Shown here piece after piece: positions 12,229 through 22,424 of a stretch of 64,000 nucleotides of DNA; positions within the stretch are counted from its first letter, which is position 1, and each line of letters opens with the position of its first letter. Location of the stretch: the NCBI GenBank assembly GCA_023078555.1, contig CM041197.1, positions 1,212,501 to 1,276,500 of the forward strand. The letters run 5' to 3'. The notes below the pieces were generated by a model. The model was not told where the DNA came from. It saw only the letters and a list, made by a program, of their open reading frames with translations, and searched no databases. The position numbers were made by a program, and so were the translations under genes. This DNA comes from Ulva prolifera (Eukaryota > Chlorophyta > Ulvophyceae > Ulvales > Ulvaceae).

Positions 12229-13878
12229 TTTAGGCTATTGCATGAAAGCCCTACAAAAGCATTTCAACGTTCCGATGCATAGCGCTGTGTCGTCTAATGC
12301 GCTGTGAGAGGGCGTAAATTTGTCTACGTGGCGCAGTGTGCATCAATCTTGCGCCCCGCGCCCGTATCCCGCGCTGTCATGCATACTGACACGTAATGGC
12401 ATACGCCACAACACTGCGTCCATTGACGCCATGCACGCCCTGTTGTGACGTGAGACCACCGCGACGATGCATAGCGGCACTTGCATTGGCCATCCAGATG
12501 CCTTATTACAACACTTCGCGCGCTTCGCGAGAGAATCGTCGTGACGGCTGCAGTACTGATGCTCGAGACCACCCGCGAACTCGAGTGAACATACCTCGTT
12601 CCACTGGAACAATGGCATGATCAAGGAAATTTCCACACCTTGCCCAACTCATGTACATGATCTGCCGATGTAGAGCATATGACTTGCAATTGCGCGCTCA
12701 GTAGTGTATATGCCTCGTGCCGGCCGAAGGCTGGAGATACGTACATGCATCGAGATCATCGTCATCATGATGCGCACACGTCACAGCCGATCTCGAGATC
12801 CTTGCGGCAGTGCAGTACTGATGAGCGCCCATGCTCAGGTGCATAATGCCGGCATCACAGCGGCTCACGTCTGGCTGGGCGAACACCGTACGTGTGTCAA
12901 GATTACATACGTTTACAGCGATTTGTATCCATGCGGAATCAACATATATCTAGCGCTCAATCGCTATTTGGAAATACACGGCGCACGCAGCATCGCGCTT
13001 GACCTGTGATTCTTTTGATTCATTTCGGAATAGGCTCAAAGCAGCGATGACACATGGCGCCCTCGCAGCGCTGCTGCGCCAAGCCACGTGTTCGAGGTGA
13101 CGGTACATGCACGCATTCATGCATGCGTTGTGCGGCGGCGTCATATGGAGATGCCATCATCGCCAGCATGTCCGAGACGTCTCGGGACGGCGGTACCTGG
13201 CCTGCTCCTCACAGCTATATGTGACGTAATATCACCTGACGCGTGGCCATGGGGGACGCGGGACGCAGGGGACGCCGTGGCTGCGAGGTTGGCTGAACAG
13301 TATACTGTACACCATGCTAGTAGTGTTGGTGATGATTGTGCCTGATAGTGCAGCATTCTTCATGCACTGCTAGTAGTGAGCTCAGCTGAGCCATGCTAGC
13401 TACAGCATATCTCACGCACTCAGCCTGTGAAGGAATTCACCCCTAGATCTAATCATGCCCCATGCTTCATCGACCATGTGGAGAAATCGCTCCCTAAAGT
13501 CCCAGCCGGGTACTACTAGTAGTATGCTGCCTCGTTGAAGTTGTGGTTCCTTGTACGAGTTTGTGAGGTGCCTCCTCATGACTGATCAGTCACCCACGTG
13601 GTGCACACCATGCATTAATTAATTAATTATAACTTATAATTGAATGAGTGACAATTGTCACTACGATACAGTGTGGGGTGACCTTCTTGGACCGGTGCTT
13701 TGCAGCACTGGTGGTGTGGTTGGTAGTAAAGTAAAGTAAATCAATCGACGTAGTGCCTGTGGTGCTCGCGATTGACTCTGTACCACCGTGACACTGAGAC
13801 ACTTCCAGCGCTGCTGATTCTGATGATGCCGCCATGCACAGCAACCGTGACGTTACACACACACACACACACACACAA

Positions 13879-14218
13879 TGGGTCTGGGGGTTGGGTTTGG
13901 GGCCGGGGCGGCCCCCGGCAATCGGGCGGCCAGGATGGGCGGCCTTGGGCAGCAGTGTGTCAGGCGCGGCCCTGTCGTGCGGCGACAGGCGTTGAGGTGT
14001 TGGATGCTGTGTGGTTGTGTGTGGGCCGTTGGCGTGTGCGGGTGTGTGGGTATGTGCTTGGCAGTCTGCGGATCTGTGTCGTTTGCTGCGCGCGTGATGG
14101 GTTTTCTGTGCGTGGTGGGTGGTTGGTGTTGCGTGCGTGGGTGTATGGGTGTGTGCTTGGTCCGAAGTCTGCTTGCTTCTTTCGCGGTGCTGCCCGCCTT
14201 GCCACCTTTATCCTCGTA
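13879..14218 (+). mobile_element. TTGTAAC-family retrotransposon tail, 340 bp
   Basis: A G/T-rich segment ends in a sequence matching the 6757-6891 copy (TTCGCGGTGCTGCCCGCCTT, then CTTTATCCTCGTAAC). It is inserted in a CA microsatellite, and ACACACAA is present on both sides, consistent with a short target-site duplication. No intact reading frame is seen. Confidence 0.65.
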
Positions 14219-15603
14219 ACACACACAAAATCATGACACTGCAGTGCAGCTGATGCATTTGATGCCACTGCCATAACTGCCACAAATGCGGGAGGCAAAA
14301 GTGTTTGCTCAAGCTGTGAGCTCAGGTGCAAAGAACTGGGAGTCAAGACATGTACACACGCTACAGACAAGCTCAGCATTGTCCTTGTGTCATAAATTCC
14401 AGCCGATCTGGGCCCAATCAGTCAGAGGCCACGTTATTGGACATGTGCATATTTCATGAATCTCAGAGGTATTCATGTATGACAGAGATATTTACTGGCA
14501 TGCCAGGACATGTCCCTGAGCTGACCCTGGATTGCCACAGGCATCTAAGCTTACCTAGGCAATGCTGGCTGCTGCCAGGACTGTTACACAGGTGTCCCTT
14601 GGCCATGGGTGCACCACGCCATTGCCTGCCTACCTGGATCCATTCCGGCCGGAAGACCATTAAGAGTACATGGGTGCACGCCACGCCAAGACCCCCCCTC
14701 ATGGACAGAAGACCATCATGGCCAGACCAGACGACCATCATGTGTGATTAAGCTACAATGATTAAGATTACATGGGTGCACCAGCTGCAGCCGGCTCGCC
14801 AAGCTTACAGACAACAAGGTTGAAAGCATGACCACATAGGACTCTGCAAAGGCTGCCCAGGAGCTGCATGAGTGGCAGCACAACTGTCCAATGTATCAAC
14901 TCTCAGCTACTCATTCATGAAGCTTGCCAACATGGTCAGTGCAGAAAAAGAGAGAGATCTGCAAGCGATCTTCTTTGACATCAGCAATTATTAGCAAGCA
15001 CTGCTGCTTTGTTGACTACTCTGGTCAATGAATACCCTGGCATTCATGCCAGCCAGAGAGCAATGTAGCAATCCAGTGGTGAAGCAGCAGGGCCATATCA
15101 CTGGATTTTGTCAAGCTCTTGTGGTTGCAATGATGATCATCAGCCTGCAGCTGCAGGATGCCGAGTACATGACTTGTTGGTATCTCTGATGATGATATGA
15201 ACTGTTGTATACTATCTGAGCATTCAAGCAACACTCCAGCTGCAGTGCACTGGCTATTTGCTTGTTGCTCAGATCCCATGGCCATGAGCAGATGAAGCAG
15301 AGCAGCAATTCAAGAGACCATGCATGAGTGACTGGCGAGCCTGTTGTCCAGGATCTAGGATCCTGGCACTAGCACAGTACTGGCATCTCACAGCACTCCA
15401 TGGACCGAGTACTAGCAAAGACATTCAGTCAGTCCGCATCATGCACCGTATATTTGCTTGTGTTCAGAAGCATTCATGTATATGATGCTACGTGGATGCT
15501 GCGGTGCTACCAGCCTGCCCTGCCTTCCCCTCAAGGCCACAATAACAATGTCCTCTCCACGATACGGCTCAGTACATTCAGATTTACTTTGCAATTGTAA
15601 CAC

Positions 15604-15663
15604 AGAAGCATGTTCAAAAGCATGTTCGGAAGCATGTTCAGAAGCATGTTCAGAAGCATGTGC
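15604..15663. repeat. 12-bp tandem array, five units
   Basis: Five consecutive units of AGAAGCATGTTC with one or two substitutions in some units. There are no spacers, so this is a minisatellite, not a CRISPR array. Confidence 0.9.
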
Positions 15664-15986
15664 AGGGTGGACCAGCTGACAAGGCCCTACGTAGGAACCC
15701 ATGAGAAGCAGAGAAAGTTACAGCTGGGAAAGACGCAGTGTGGCGCTCTGCGGCTGGCAGTAGATGCAAAATGACTGCCTAAGCCACCGATGCGAAGAAA
15801 GAAAATACTGCATGGCCACCTACACTACTTCCTGCCGGCAGTGAGCTTCACTGCAGCACCCCCACACTTCCACCTTGAATGTGGTGTCTGGGAACTACAG
15901 AAAAATTCTTATTATCCGGACACAGCAGTGACTTGGCTTCAACCTTCCTATGATATCGACCAGTCAGAAGGGCTGCAGCGTGTGCT

Positions 15987-16030
15987 ACACTGCTACAGAA
16001 CAGGTGTGACACTGCTACAGAACAGGTGTG
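15987..16030. repeat. 22-bp perfect tandem duplication
   Basis: ACACTGCTACAGAACAGGTG(TG) occurs at 15987-16008 and immediately again at 16009-16030. Confidence 0.9.
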
Positions 16031-16199
16031 GATGACTAGTACTGCTGCCATCCTTTATGAGCTCGACCTTGTGGACCCTTGGGTGTCAGCGCTCGTGCTC
16101 GCTCCAGCAGGGGCCCTGAGTGCCCCATGACAGCGTCGTTACAACGCCAGCCCTGATGAGATTCTGCCCTCCGGTCGCAGAGCTGAAGGCGCAGAGGCT

Positions 16200-18538
16200 C
16201 TAGTGGGTGTCCTCGTTCGCCTGCTGCACATATGCACACCCTGGCGTCAACAATCTGCGTTCCATCGCATGCGTGTGCGCATGCGTGTGCGCGTTCCTTG
16301 AGCAGCAGATGGCTACTATGGCGTGCTTGCTTGCTGCGGGCCGCAGCTAGCCACCCAAGGTCATTGCCAACACGGTGTGAGCGATTACGATCGAGGTGGC
16401 GATGCCTGCCTGTGGTGCATGCATAGTATGCACATGAGGCGGCCGGTGAGCCCAGGCCAATGCTCAAGCAGGCCTGGGCGTATCGCGGACAAGGTGCCAA
16501 GCTTGGGTCAGTCTGCATCACTAGTACAGTGGCATGTTTGACAGTATCGGGAGCGTACGCCCTCGGCGGTGGAGCCGTCGGTGGAGCCGGAAGCGTCACC
16601 AGCAGCGAAGTCACCGCGCTCGCAGCCCTCGATGACCTCGAAGTCGGCGCCGGTGACGGCGGTGATGGCGGTGGCCACGGTGGTGGTGAAGCAGTCGCCC
16701 TCGAGCAGAGCCTGGGCGATCGCCTGCACACACCCACGCAGTCAGCAGCGTTTTGTATCCTGCGGCGTAAGCTAGTAGCTGAAGCACAAGTGCTTCAGCG
16801 TCATCCTGTAGGTAGGTACGAATATTACACGTATATATTATTACACGTAGCTAGCTTGTACATCTTCAGATCAGTATTCACAGGCAGCACAGTCCGCTCT
16901 TTGGAGCCTGTGTGGATTGAGCAGATCATGTAGTCCCATGAAACAGCAGACACGTTCATGATTGAAGACTGACTGTGATGATGAATGTACTCATTGAACA
17001 AACAGTCTTGCTGGAGAGGATGGCAGGGCAGTAGTGTGGCAATCCAGTGATATGGCCGCTATACCACTGGATCCTTGCACGTCGCGACGTGCAAGGATCC
17101 AGTGGTATAGCGGCCATATCACTGGATTGCCACAAGTAGGGCTCACCTTGGTGAAGACGGTGGCGTAGGCGCGGGCAGAGCACCAGGCAAAGGCGACCGC
17201 GAAGGACTCGGCGTCACCCTCGACGCAGGCAGTCACCTCAGCGCGGGCGAAAGCGTCGGCGATGAGCTCCACGAAGGAGGACGCGGTACCCACGGACAGC
17301 GCGGCGGCGTCGGCAAGGCACTCGCAGTCCTCTGCAGAGGCCGCGACGGCGGTCGAGTGCGCCTCGGCGGTGGCCTCAGCCCAGGCCTCGGCGGTGGCGA
17401 CGGCGGAGGCGCAACCGAACGCAATGCCGGTGGACACGCACGCAGCCTGGGTCTGGGCCATGGCCTCGGCGATGGCGAAACCAGCATCCTCAGCAAAGTC
17501 TACAGCGGTGGCGATCACGCCATCGAAGTCGGGGCGGCAGAACTCAGTGAACACCTCAGCCACAGCGGTGGCGTGGGCGTTCTCCATGGCAGAGAAGGTG
17601 GCTGCGGTGGCCTGGGATGTGCAGGTCACGGACGACAGGGTGGAGCCGGAGAAGCCGCCGCTGAAGCCACCCTCGTTTCCTTCGTTACCCTCGTTACCCT
17701 CATCACCCTCATCGCCCTCGTCGCCCTCGTCGCCATCCTTGTCAGGGATTCCTCCCTCGTCACCCTCATCGCCCTCGTCACCCTCGTTGCCCTCATCACC
17801 CTCGTCGCCTTCGTCGTTGCCGCCGAGAGTGGGGCGGGTGAAGCCGTCAAGGCCCTCATTGCCCTCATCACCCTCATCGCCCTCGTTGCCGTCAGTGCCG
17901 TCCTTGGCGAGGAGGGTGCGGGAGGTGGTGGTGCCAGTGGAGACGGCGGCGGAGGCCTGCTCTGGGGCCATAGCGGCGCCCGCGACCATCAGGCCAACTG
18001 CAGCTGCGGCGTAGATCCTGCATGTATGCAGCACACCAGTTGTTGCAGAGCCCATGAACGTGTGTCAAGCCAGGCCTCTCAGCTTAGGACTGTGCAAACT
18101 TGGCTTGCACTTTCAGGACTACTAGTCCTATGCAGTACACTGGCCTGTGGATGGCAGTCCAGCTCAGGAGGGCCTGCACTAGTCACAGCTGCCAGTTGGC
18201 AGTCCAGCTCAGGAGGGCATGCACTAGTCACAGCTGCCAGTGAATGGCATGATCTGTGCCTGCAGTCAGCATCTACCTCCAGGACTTGCAGCCTATCTGC
18301 TTCATGTATTTGAGCTGGAGTGGGCAGCTCTAGTTGCAGAATTAGCTAAGTAGCATGCGTCCTAGTCAAAGCAGAGCTCTGTCCAGCTGCGTACTAATGC
18401 AGGCTTGTACTACTGCAGCACTACAAAGCTACAGCACTCTGCTCCAGATGAGACAACAATCAACAGGTCACATAGAGATCGTACGGGGTTGAGTGTTTTA
18501 CAAGATCATGACAGATTTTGCAGAACGAAGGCGTACAT
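16200..18538 (-). CDS. Secreted acidic-repeat / alternating-Ala Cys protein, copy 3
   Basis: Exon 1 ends at 18537; coding exons are 18017-17147, 16723-16559 and 16223-16200 (stop TAG). They give about 353 residues, with QANEDTH encoded by the last exon. The start codon is split as ACCAT^G, here with donor GTACGC. The triplet repeat is of the PDKDG type shared with copy 1. Ten cysteines are conserved. Intron 1 (519 bp) contains a 45-bp tandem duplication. Intron 2 (423 bp) contains a perfect 100-bp palindrome close to the splice donor. Coding exons are nearly identical to copy 1 by eye, while introns are not alignable. Function unknown. Confidence 0.85.
17035..17134. repeat. Perfect 100-bp palindrome flanked by AGTAG
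   Basis: Two 50-bp arms meet with no spacer at 17084/17085 (GTCGCGAC centre) and match at every position. AGTAG is present directly on both sides, at 17030-17034 and 17135-17139, as a transposon target duplication would be. A shorter imperfect relative with the same AATCCAGTG...CACTGGATT ends lies near 15064-15113. Best read as a fold-back or miniature inverted-repeat element inside intron 2 of copy 3. Confidence 0.85.
18152..18241. repeat. 45-bp tandem duplication in intron 1 of copy 3
   Basis: Two adjacent 45-bp units (18152-18196 and 18197-18241), beginning TGGCAGTCCAGCTCAGGAGG, differ at one position. Confidence 0.9.
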
Positions 18539-18658
18539 GGTGAGTGTAGTCTTGAGATGCGGAGAGGAAGTGGAACGAGTGTACGCTGCTGTGGATTGCT
18601 GGATTGGAGTTCTAGTGGAGCTCGTAGATGCGGTGTAGTATTGTCCAGGCAGGTCGAG

Positions 18659-18799
18659 GTATATATACGTTTCCATCCGGATCTCATGGCTAGACCGGGC
18701 GCCGAGATGCATGTTCGAAGCGCACCGCCTGAGCGAGATCGATCGCGTGGCGCCGAGTGGCGACGGTGACCTGGAACTCGCCCAGTTCGCACCCATGAC
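18659..18799 (-). promoter_or_regulatory. Promoter of copy 3
   Basis: GTATATATAC at 18659-18668, about 121 bp upstream of the start codon. TTCGCACCCATGAC at 18786-18799 is identical to the element of copy 1. GTGTGCATCAATCTTGCG at 18925-18942 matches copy 2. Confidence 0.65.
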
Positions 18800-19370
18800 T
18801 GGCTCCGAACCACAAAACTACTGAAGGTAGTGCCGCGATGCCTAGAATCACGCGTCGTGAAGAACGTATACGCATCGTCACTCGTAGCCGTACAGTCACG
18901 GCGCAGATGCTGCTACGTAATTCGGTGTGCATCAATCTTGCGGCCCCGTAGCTATAGGCCTGCCAGTGGGCCTCTTACAGCGGGACATGGCGTGGCCACC
19001 ATCGAGCCGCCCCCCATGGAGCCGCCCCCCGGCGCCAGGCAGCTCTCGTGAGTGCATGAGGTGACGACTCGGAACTCTCACCGCCGGCGCTGCAGGTGCG
19101 AAAGTTCCCCTACACGGATCCTTTCCGACTCTGCACAAGAGCGCGATGCGCGGTATCGTTGATCGCGATTCACTGGATGGCGCCATGCAGCAGCACCACC
19201 AAAAGCATATTCCATGCTACAGTTGGCCATGGCGAGAGTGCACTGGAGCTCCTTAGGTCTTGCGCACCATCCTGCTGGCGGCGATTCTGTGCAGGCAGCT
19301 GCTGATGTTCTATGGCATCTATTTAATTAAGCCAGATTTGTAACGATAGCCAGATCTGCTCTGTACCTGT

Positions 19371-19450
19371 GTTACAAGGATAAAGCGAGCAAGGCAGCCT
19401 GAGATAACACCGGAACAACAAGGAGAACACCACACCCACCCACGCAATCA
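19371..19450 (-). mobile_element. Older TTGTAAC-family tail, reverse orientation
   Basis: It begins GTTACAAGGATAAAGCGAGC, the reverse complement of the family 3' end. The flanks GCTCTGTACCTGT (19358-19370) and GCTCTGGTCCTGT (19451-19463) agree at 11 of 13 positions and read as a decayed target-site duplication. Confidence 0.5.
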
Positions 19451-19787
19451 GCTCTGGTCCTGTTTGACTCCTGCTATGTGATGCAAGCAAGTATACATGC
19501 CTCTCCAATGTTGTGCTTGTACATGTCAAATGTGCAGCATAATCGTGACAGTACTGACAGTACACGTATTACAAAAGAGAGGGAGAAGACAAACACCACA
19601 AAAGAATCTTATCCGGAACAACAGCAACATACACACAAGCACACTACAACCACGCCCACACCTCAGCCCAGCAGGATCGCGTCCTCCAGGCCCGCATCAT
19701 GCCGCAGCCCCTGCTCACGCGAGATTACCAGCCCCGACGTCGACTGCCGTTACATCTCCGCATTGCCCCGCTACAACGACACAGACA

Positions 19788-20278
19788 ACATCCCAGGTAC
19801 ACGATTTTTTCTGGTTCGGGTTCAGGATTGCAGCGGGCGACGGCTGCGGTTGGGGAAATGGGTTGGGGTCTGGGGGCTGCCAGTGGACGGGGCCCCCCGG
19901 CGGCTTGCGCATTGGGCCGGCTCCGGCTGGGCTGCCAGCTTGGGCAGCCTCGGCCGCGCGGGCGGCGGGGTCGTATTGCGTGCGGGCACGGGGGTGCGTG
20001 TGTTGGGGGGTTGAGCTGGGACGGGTGCACACATGTGTGGGTGTGGTGTGGGGGTGTGTGGGTGCGTGTTCAGTGGATTCCTGTCGGGCTGATCAATGTC
20101 GAGGCGGGGTGCTGTACATATTTAAACGTGTGCGGGTGCTTGCTGTGACTTGGCCCTGAGTTCAGGCGGATTCGAGGTGGCTGTCGCTCTCCTGACGCAC
20201 GTGCTTTGGGTTGTTCGTGGGCTTCCTCGTTGACCTGGCGGTGCTACCGGCCCCTCTGCATGCGGCTTTGTCCTTATA
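19788..20278 (+). mobile_element. TTGTAAC-family retrotransposon tail, 491 bp
   Basis: A G/T-rich segment similar in texture to 13879-14218 ends in GGCTTTGTCCTTATAAC. ACACAGACA occurs at both borders (19779-19787 and 20279-20287). It is the longest copy of the tail in the window. No intact reverse-transcriptase frame is present. Confidence 0.6.
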
Positions 20279-22073
20279 ACACAGACAGCAACCACAGCGC
20301 CCACTGGACGATCGCGCCTTTGGAAATGCGCCCACTAGCAGCAGCCACATCCCCCGACTGGCCGACGAATCGCACGGCAGCCTTGCCCATGAAGCCACAC
20401 GACTCGACGGCAAACGGAACAACTTGAAACCGGAACGCTGCATGATCAGGCACGTACGTCCCGCCTGCAGCGGTCCCGCTTCCTGTTCTCCGCCCGCTCC
20501 GCTGTCGCACCCGTCACGCGTGCCGCGGCGGCCACGTACGAGGCCGCCGGCGCACGCGTGACCACGGCTTCCACGCCAGCCATCTCCAGGCCTCGTGCGC
20601 AGGAATGCGCAATCGATTGCACATGCATATGCCACTGGCACCGCGCTTACGTATGTACGTCAGCATTGCTGACTCAGCATGAAACAAGCTTCTATCCATA
20701 CAACAGAGTAAAACGGTAAGCTATGTCAATGGAATTTCCTTCTTGAAGCCTGTTCACTCTTCTGTCAGTCTCAGCGCTAGCGGCGAGCTCTGAAGCTGCG
20801 CGCGTGAAGCACCACAGCAAATTAGCGACCTATCGCTCGATGGACGTTTCGCTCGAGGCAGAGCTGAAGTTGTCAGCTCAGACGTACCCACTGGCGACTT
20901 GATCCGCCGTCCGCGAGCAAGTTGTGGCAGCAGCCATGCGCCGCGGGGCAGCACGGACACGCGTGCACGCAAGTTATACACGTGGCAAACGTCTACCCTG
21001 TGTACCTGTAAGGTAGATCACGAAAAATTGAACAGCCGCGATTGTTCACCTCAACGAACACCACACAAGCTGTAAACAATTTCCTGCTGTCGATGTGCTG
21101 CCCGCTTGCGCTCACGCACCCGTGAATGCGGCTGGCATCACATGCATGCATGTGCACGCATCAGCTCCTGCTGCTGCGTCAGCCGCGCGGAGCTACGGAA
21201 CCGTCTCTCGTTTACGCTTTTGTAATGATACACCGAACCGTCTCGCGCCGTCTGCGTGCGTGCCGCAATTGTGCACGTGCACGTGTGTGCGATGCCTGGG
21301 CATCGACATATATATATATATATGGCTTATGGCTTATATATATGGCTTATGGCATATGGCTTCCGCGTGTACCGGCGCGCTGTTTCGACTGCAACTGCTC
21401 GGCGGTGCAGACCTTTGCAGAGGCTATGGCCGGCGCCTGATCAAGCTGCTGACGCTGCAGCTTGATCAGCGCGCTGGCCCGGCTGCTGCGTGGGCGCTGC
21501 TGCAGTGTTGTCGTGTGTGTGGATATTTGGTTGTTGCTTCGGAAGAGATGAGTTTGTCGTGTTTGTTTAATCCCCTTCATTCTTCTGTAAACCAGCTCTT
21601 CTGTACATGTAAACCAGCTGACCGTGACGTGTTTGGCAGCAACATATGCTCAAGCGGCCCCCATGCACGCAGCACGCGCAGCAACAACCTCGAGTGACAC
21701 GCGTCCGTGGTCGATCGGGGCGAGGCGCATGAGGCCATCGCAAACGCTGCGCGATTTTTGACCATTTCTTCGCTGTGCCTGCGCGGCCGTCACTATGAGC
21801 GGACAAGGTTGCAACAGATACACACCGCAACCGCTGCGCCGAGCATTTTCAAGGCAGCCACGCGAACTCTTTGTATTATGGTTGTATTATGGCATCGTAT
21901 GCGCGCAGCTGTGCAGATCACGCAGTGCGTGCGACTGTCACCGTGCCGGTACACGTCATCGCCGCCGACGGCGCCACCGCGCAGGCTTGAGCGCTCCAAA
22001 TGCATGCAGTCATGCGTGACGGTAAGCTTGCATGACGATCCGTGGCGGGTGGCTTCGCGCCGCACCTGCGCCA

Positions 22074-22290
22074 CAAGATTGGTACACACTGAATTACGCA
22101 GGCGCATCCGAAAGGTCTCGCGGAGCATTATACGACATGGCGCAAGGCGTGCGCATGCTGCCGCAGTTCAGCGTTGCTTACATCAGGTCATTGGTGCGAA
22201 CTGCGTGCCGACGTTGCCACCACAGCCACGATCGCGAATCATGAGCTCTGCACTCGCCACCGCCCCGGACGCTCGAAAGCGTATATATGC
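22074..22290 (+). promoter_or_regulatory. Promoter of copy 4
   Basis: The TATA-like GTATATATGC at 22281-22290 is about 140 bp upstream of the start codon. GTCATTGGTGCGAA at 22187-22200 is the reverse complement of the element shared by copies 1-3. CAAGATTGGTACACAC at 22074-22089 resembles the reverse complement of the distal motif of copies 2 and 3. Confidence 0.6.
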
Positions 22291-22424
22291 GCCCCACTAC
22301 CGCTCCTACTCAACACTGCCTTCTTCCGTCCTCCAACTTTCCTCCGAATTCCTTCAGTCAGTCAGAGTCCACTTGATCGCGCCGTGGCCAAACTTCCGCA
22401 CCAGGACTCGATCTCAATCTCAAG

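Larger units (their letters stand above)
12354..16199. other. Gene-poor stretch between copies 2 and 3
   Basis: No supported gene. It holds a CA microsatellite at 13854-13878, a 340-bp retrotransposon tail, a fragment of a second dispersed repeat near 15559-15592, a 12-bp tandem array, a short relative of the palindrome near 15064-15113, and a perfect 22-bp duplication. Confidence 0.5.
18943..22073. other. Gene-poor stretch between copies 3 and 4
   Basis: No supported gene. It contains two retrotransposon tails (19371-19450 reverse, 19788-20278 forward) and a TA-rich microsatellite near 21305-21355. This is the divergent interval between the head-to-head copies 3 and 4. Confidence 0.5.

Noticed and set aside
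15604-15663. CRISPR-like array
   Set aside because: Units of 12 bp follow each other without spacers; it is a minisatellite.
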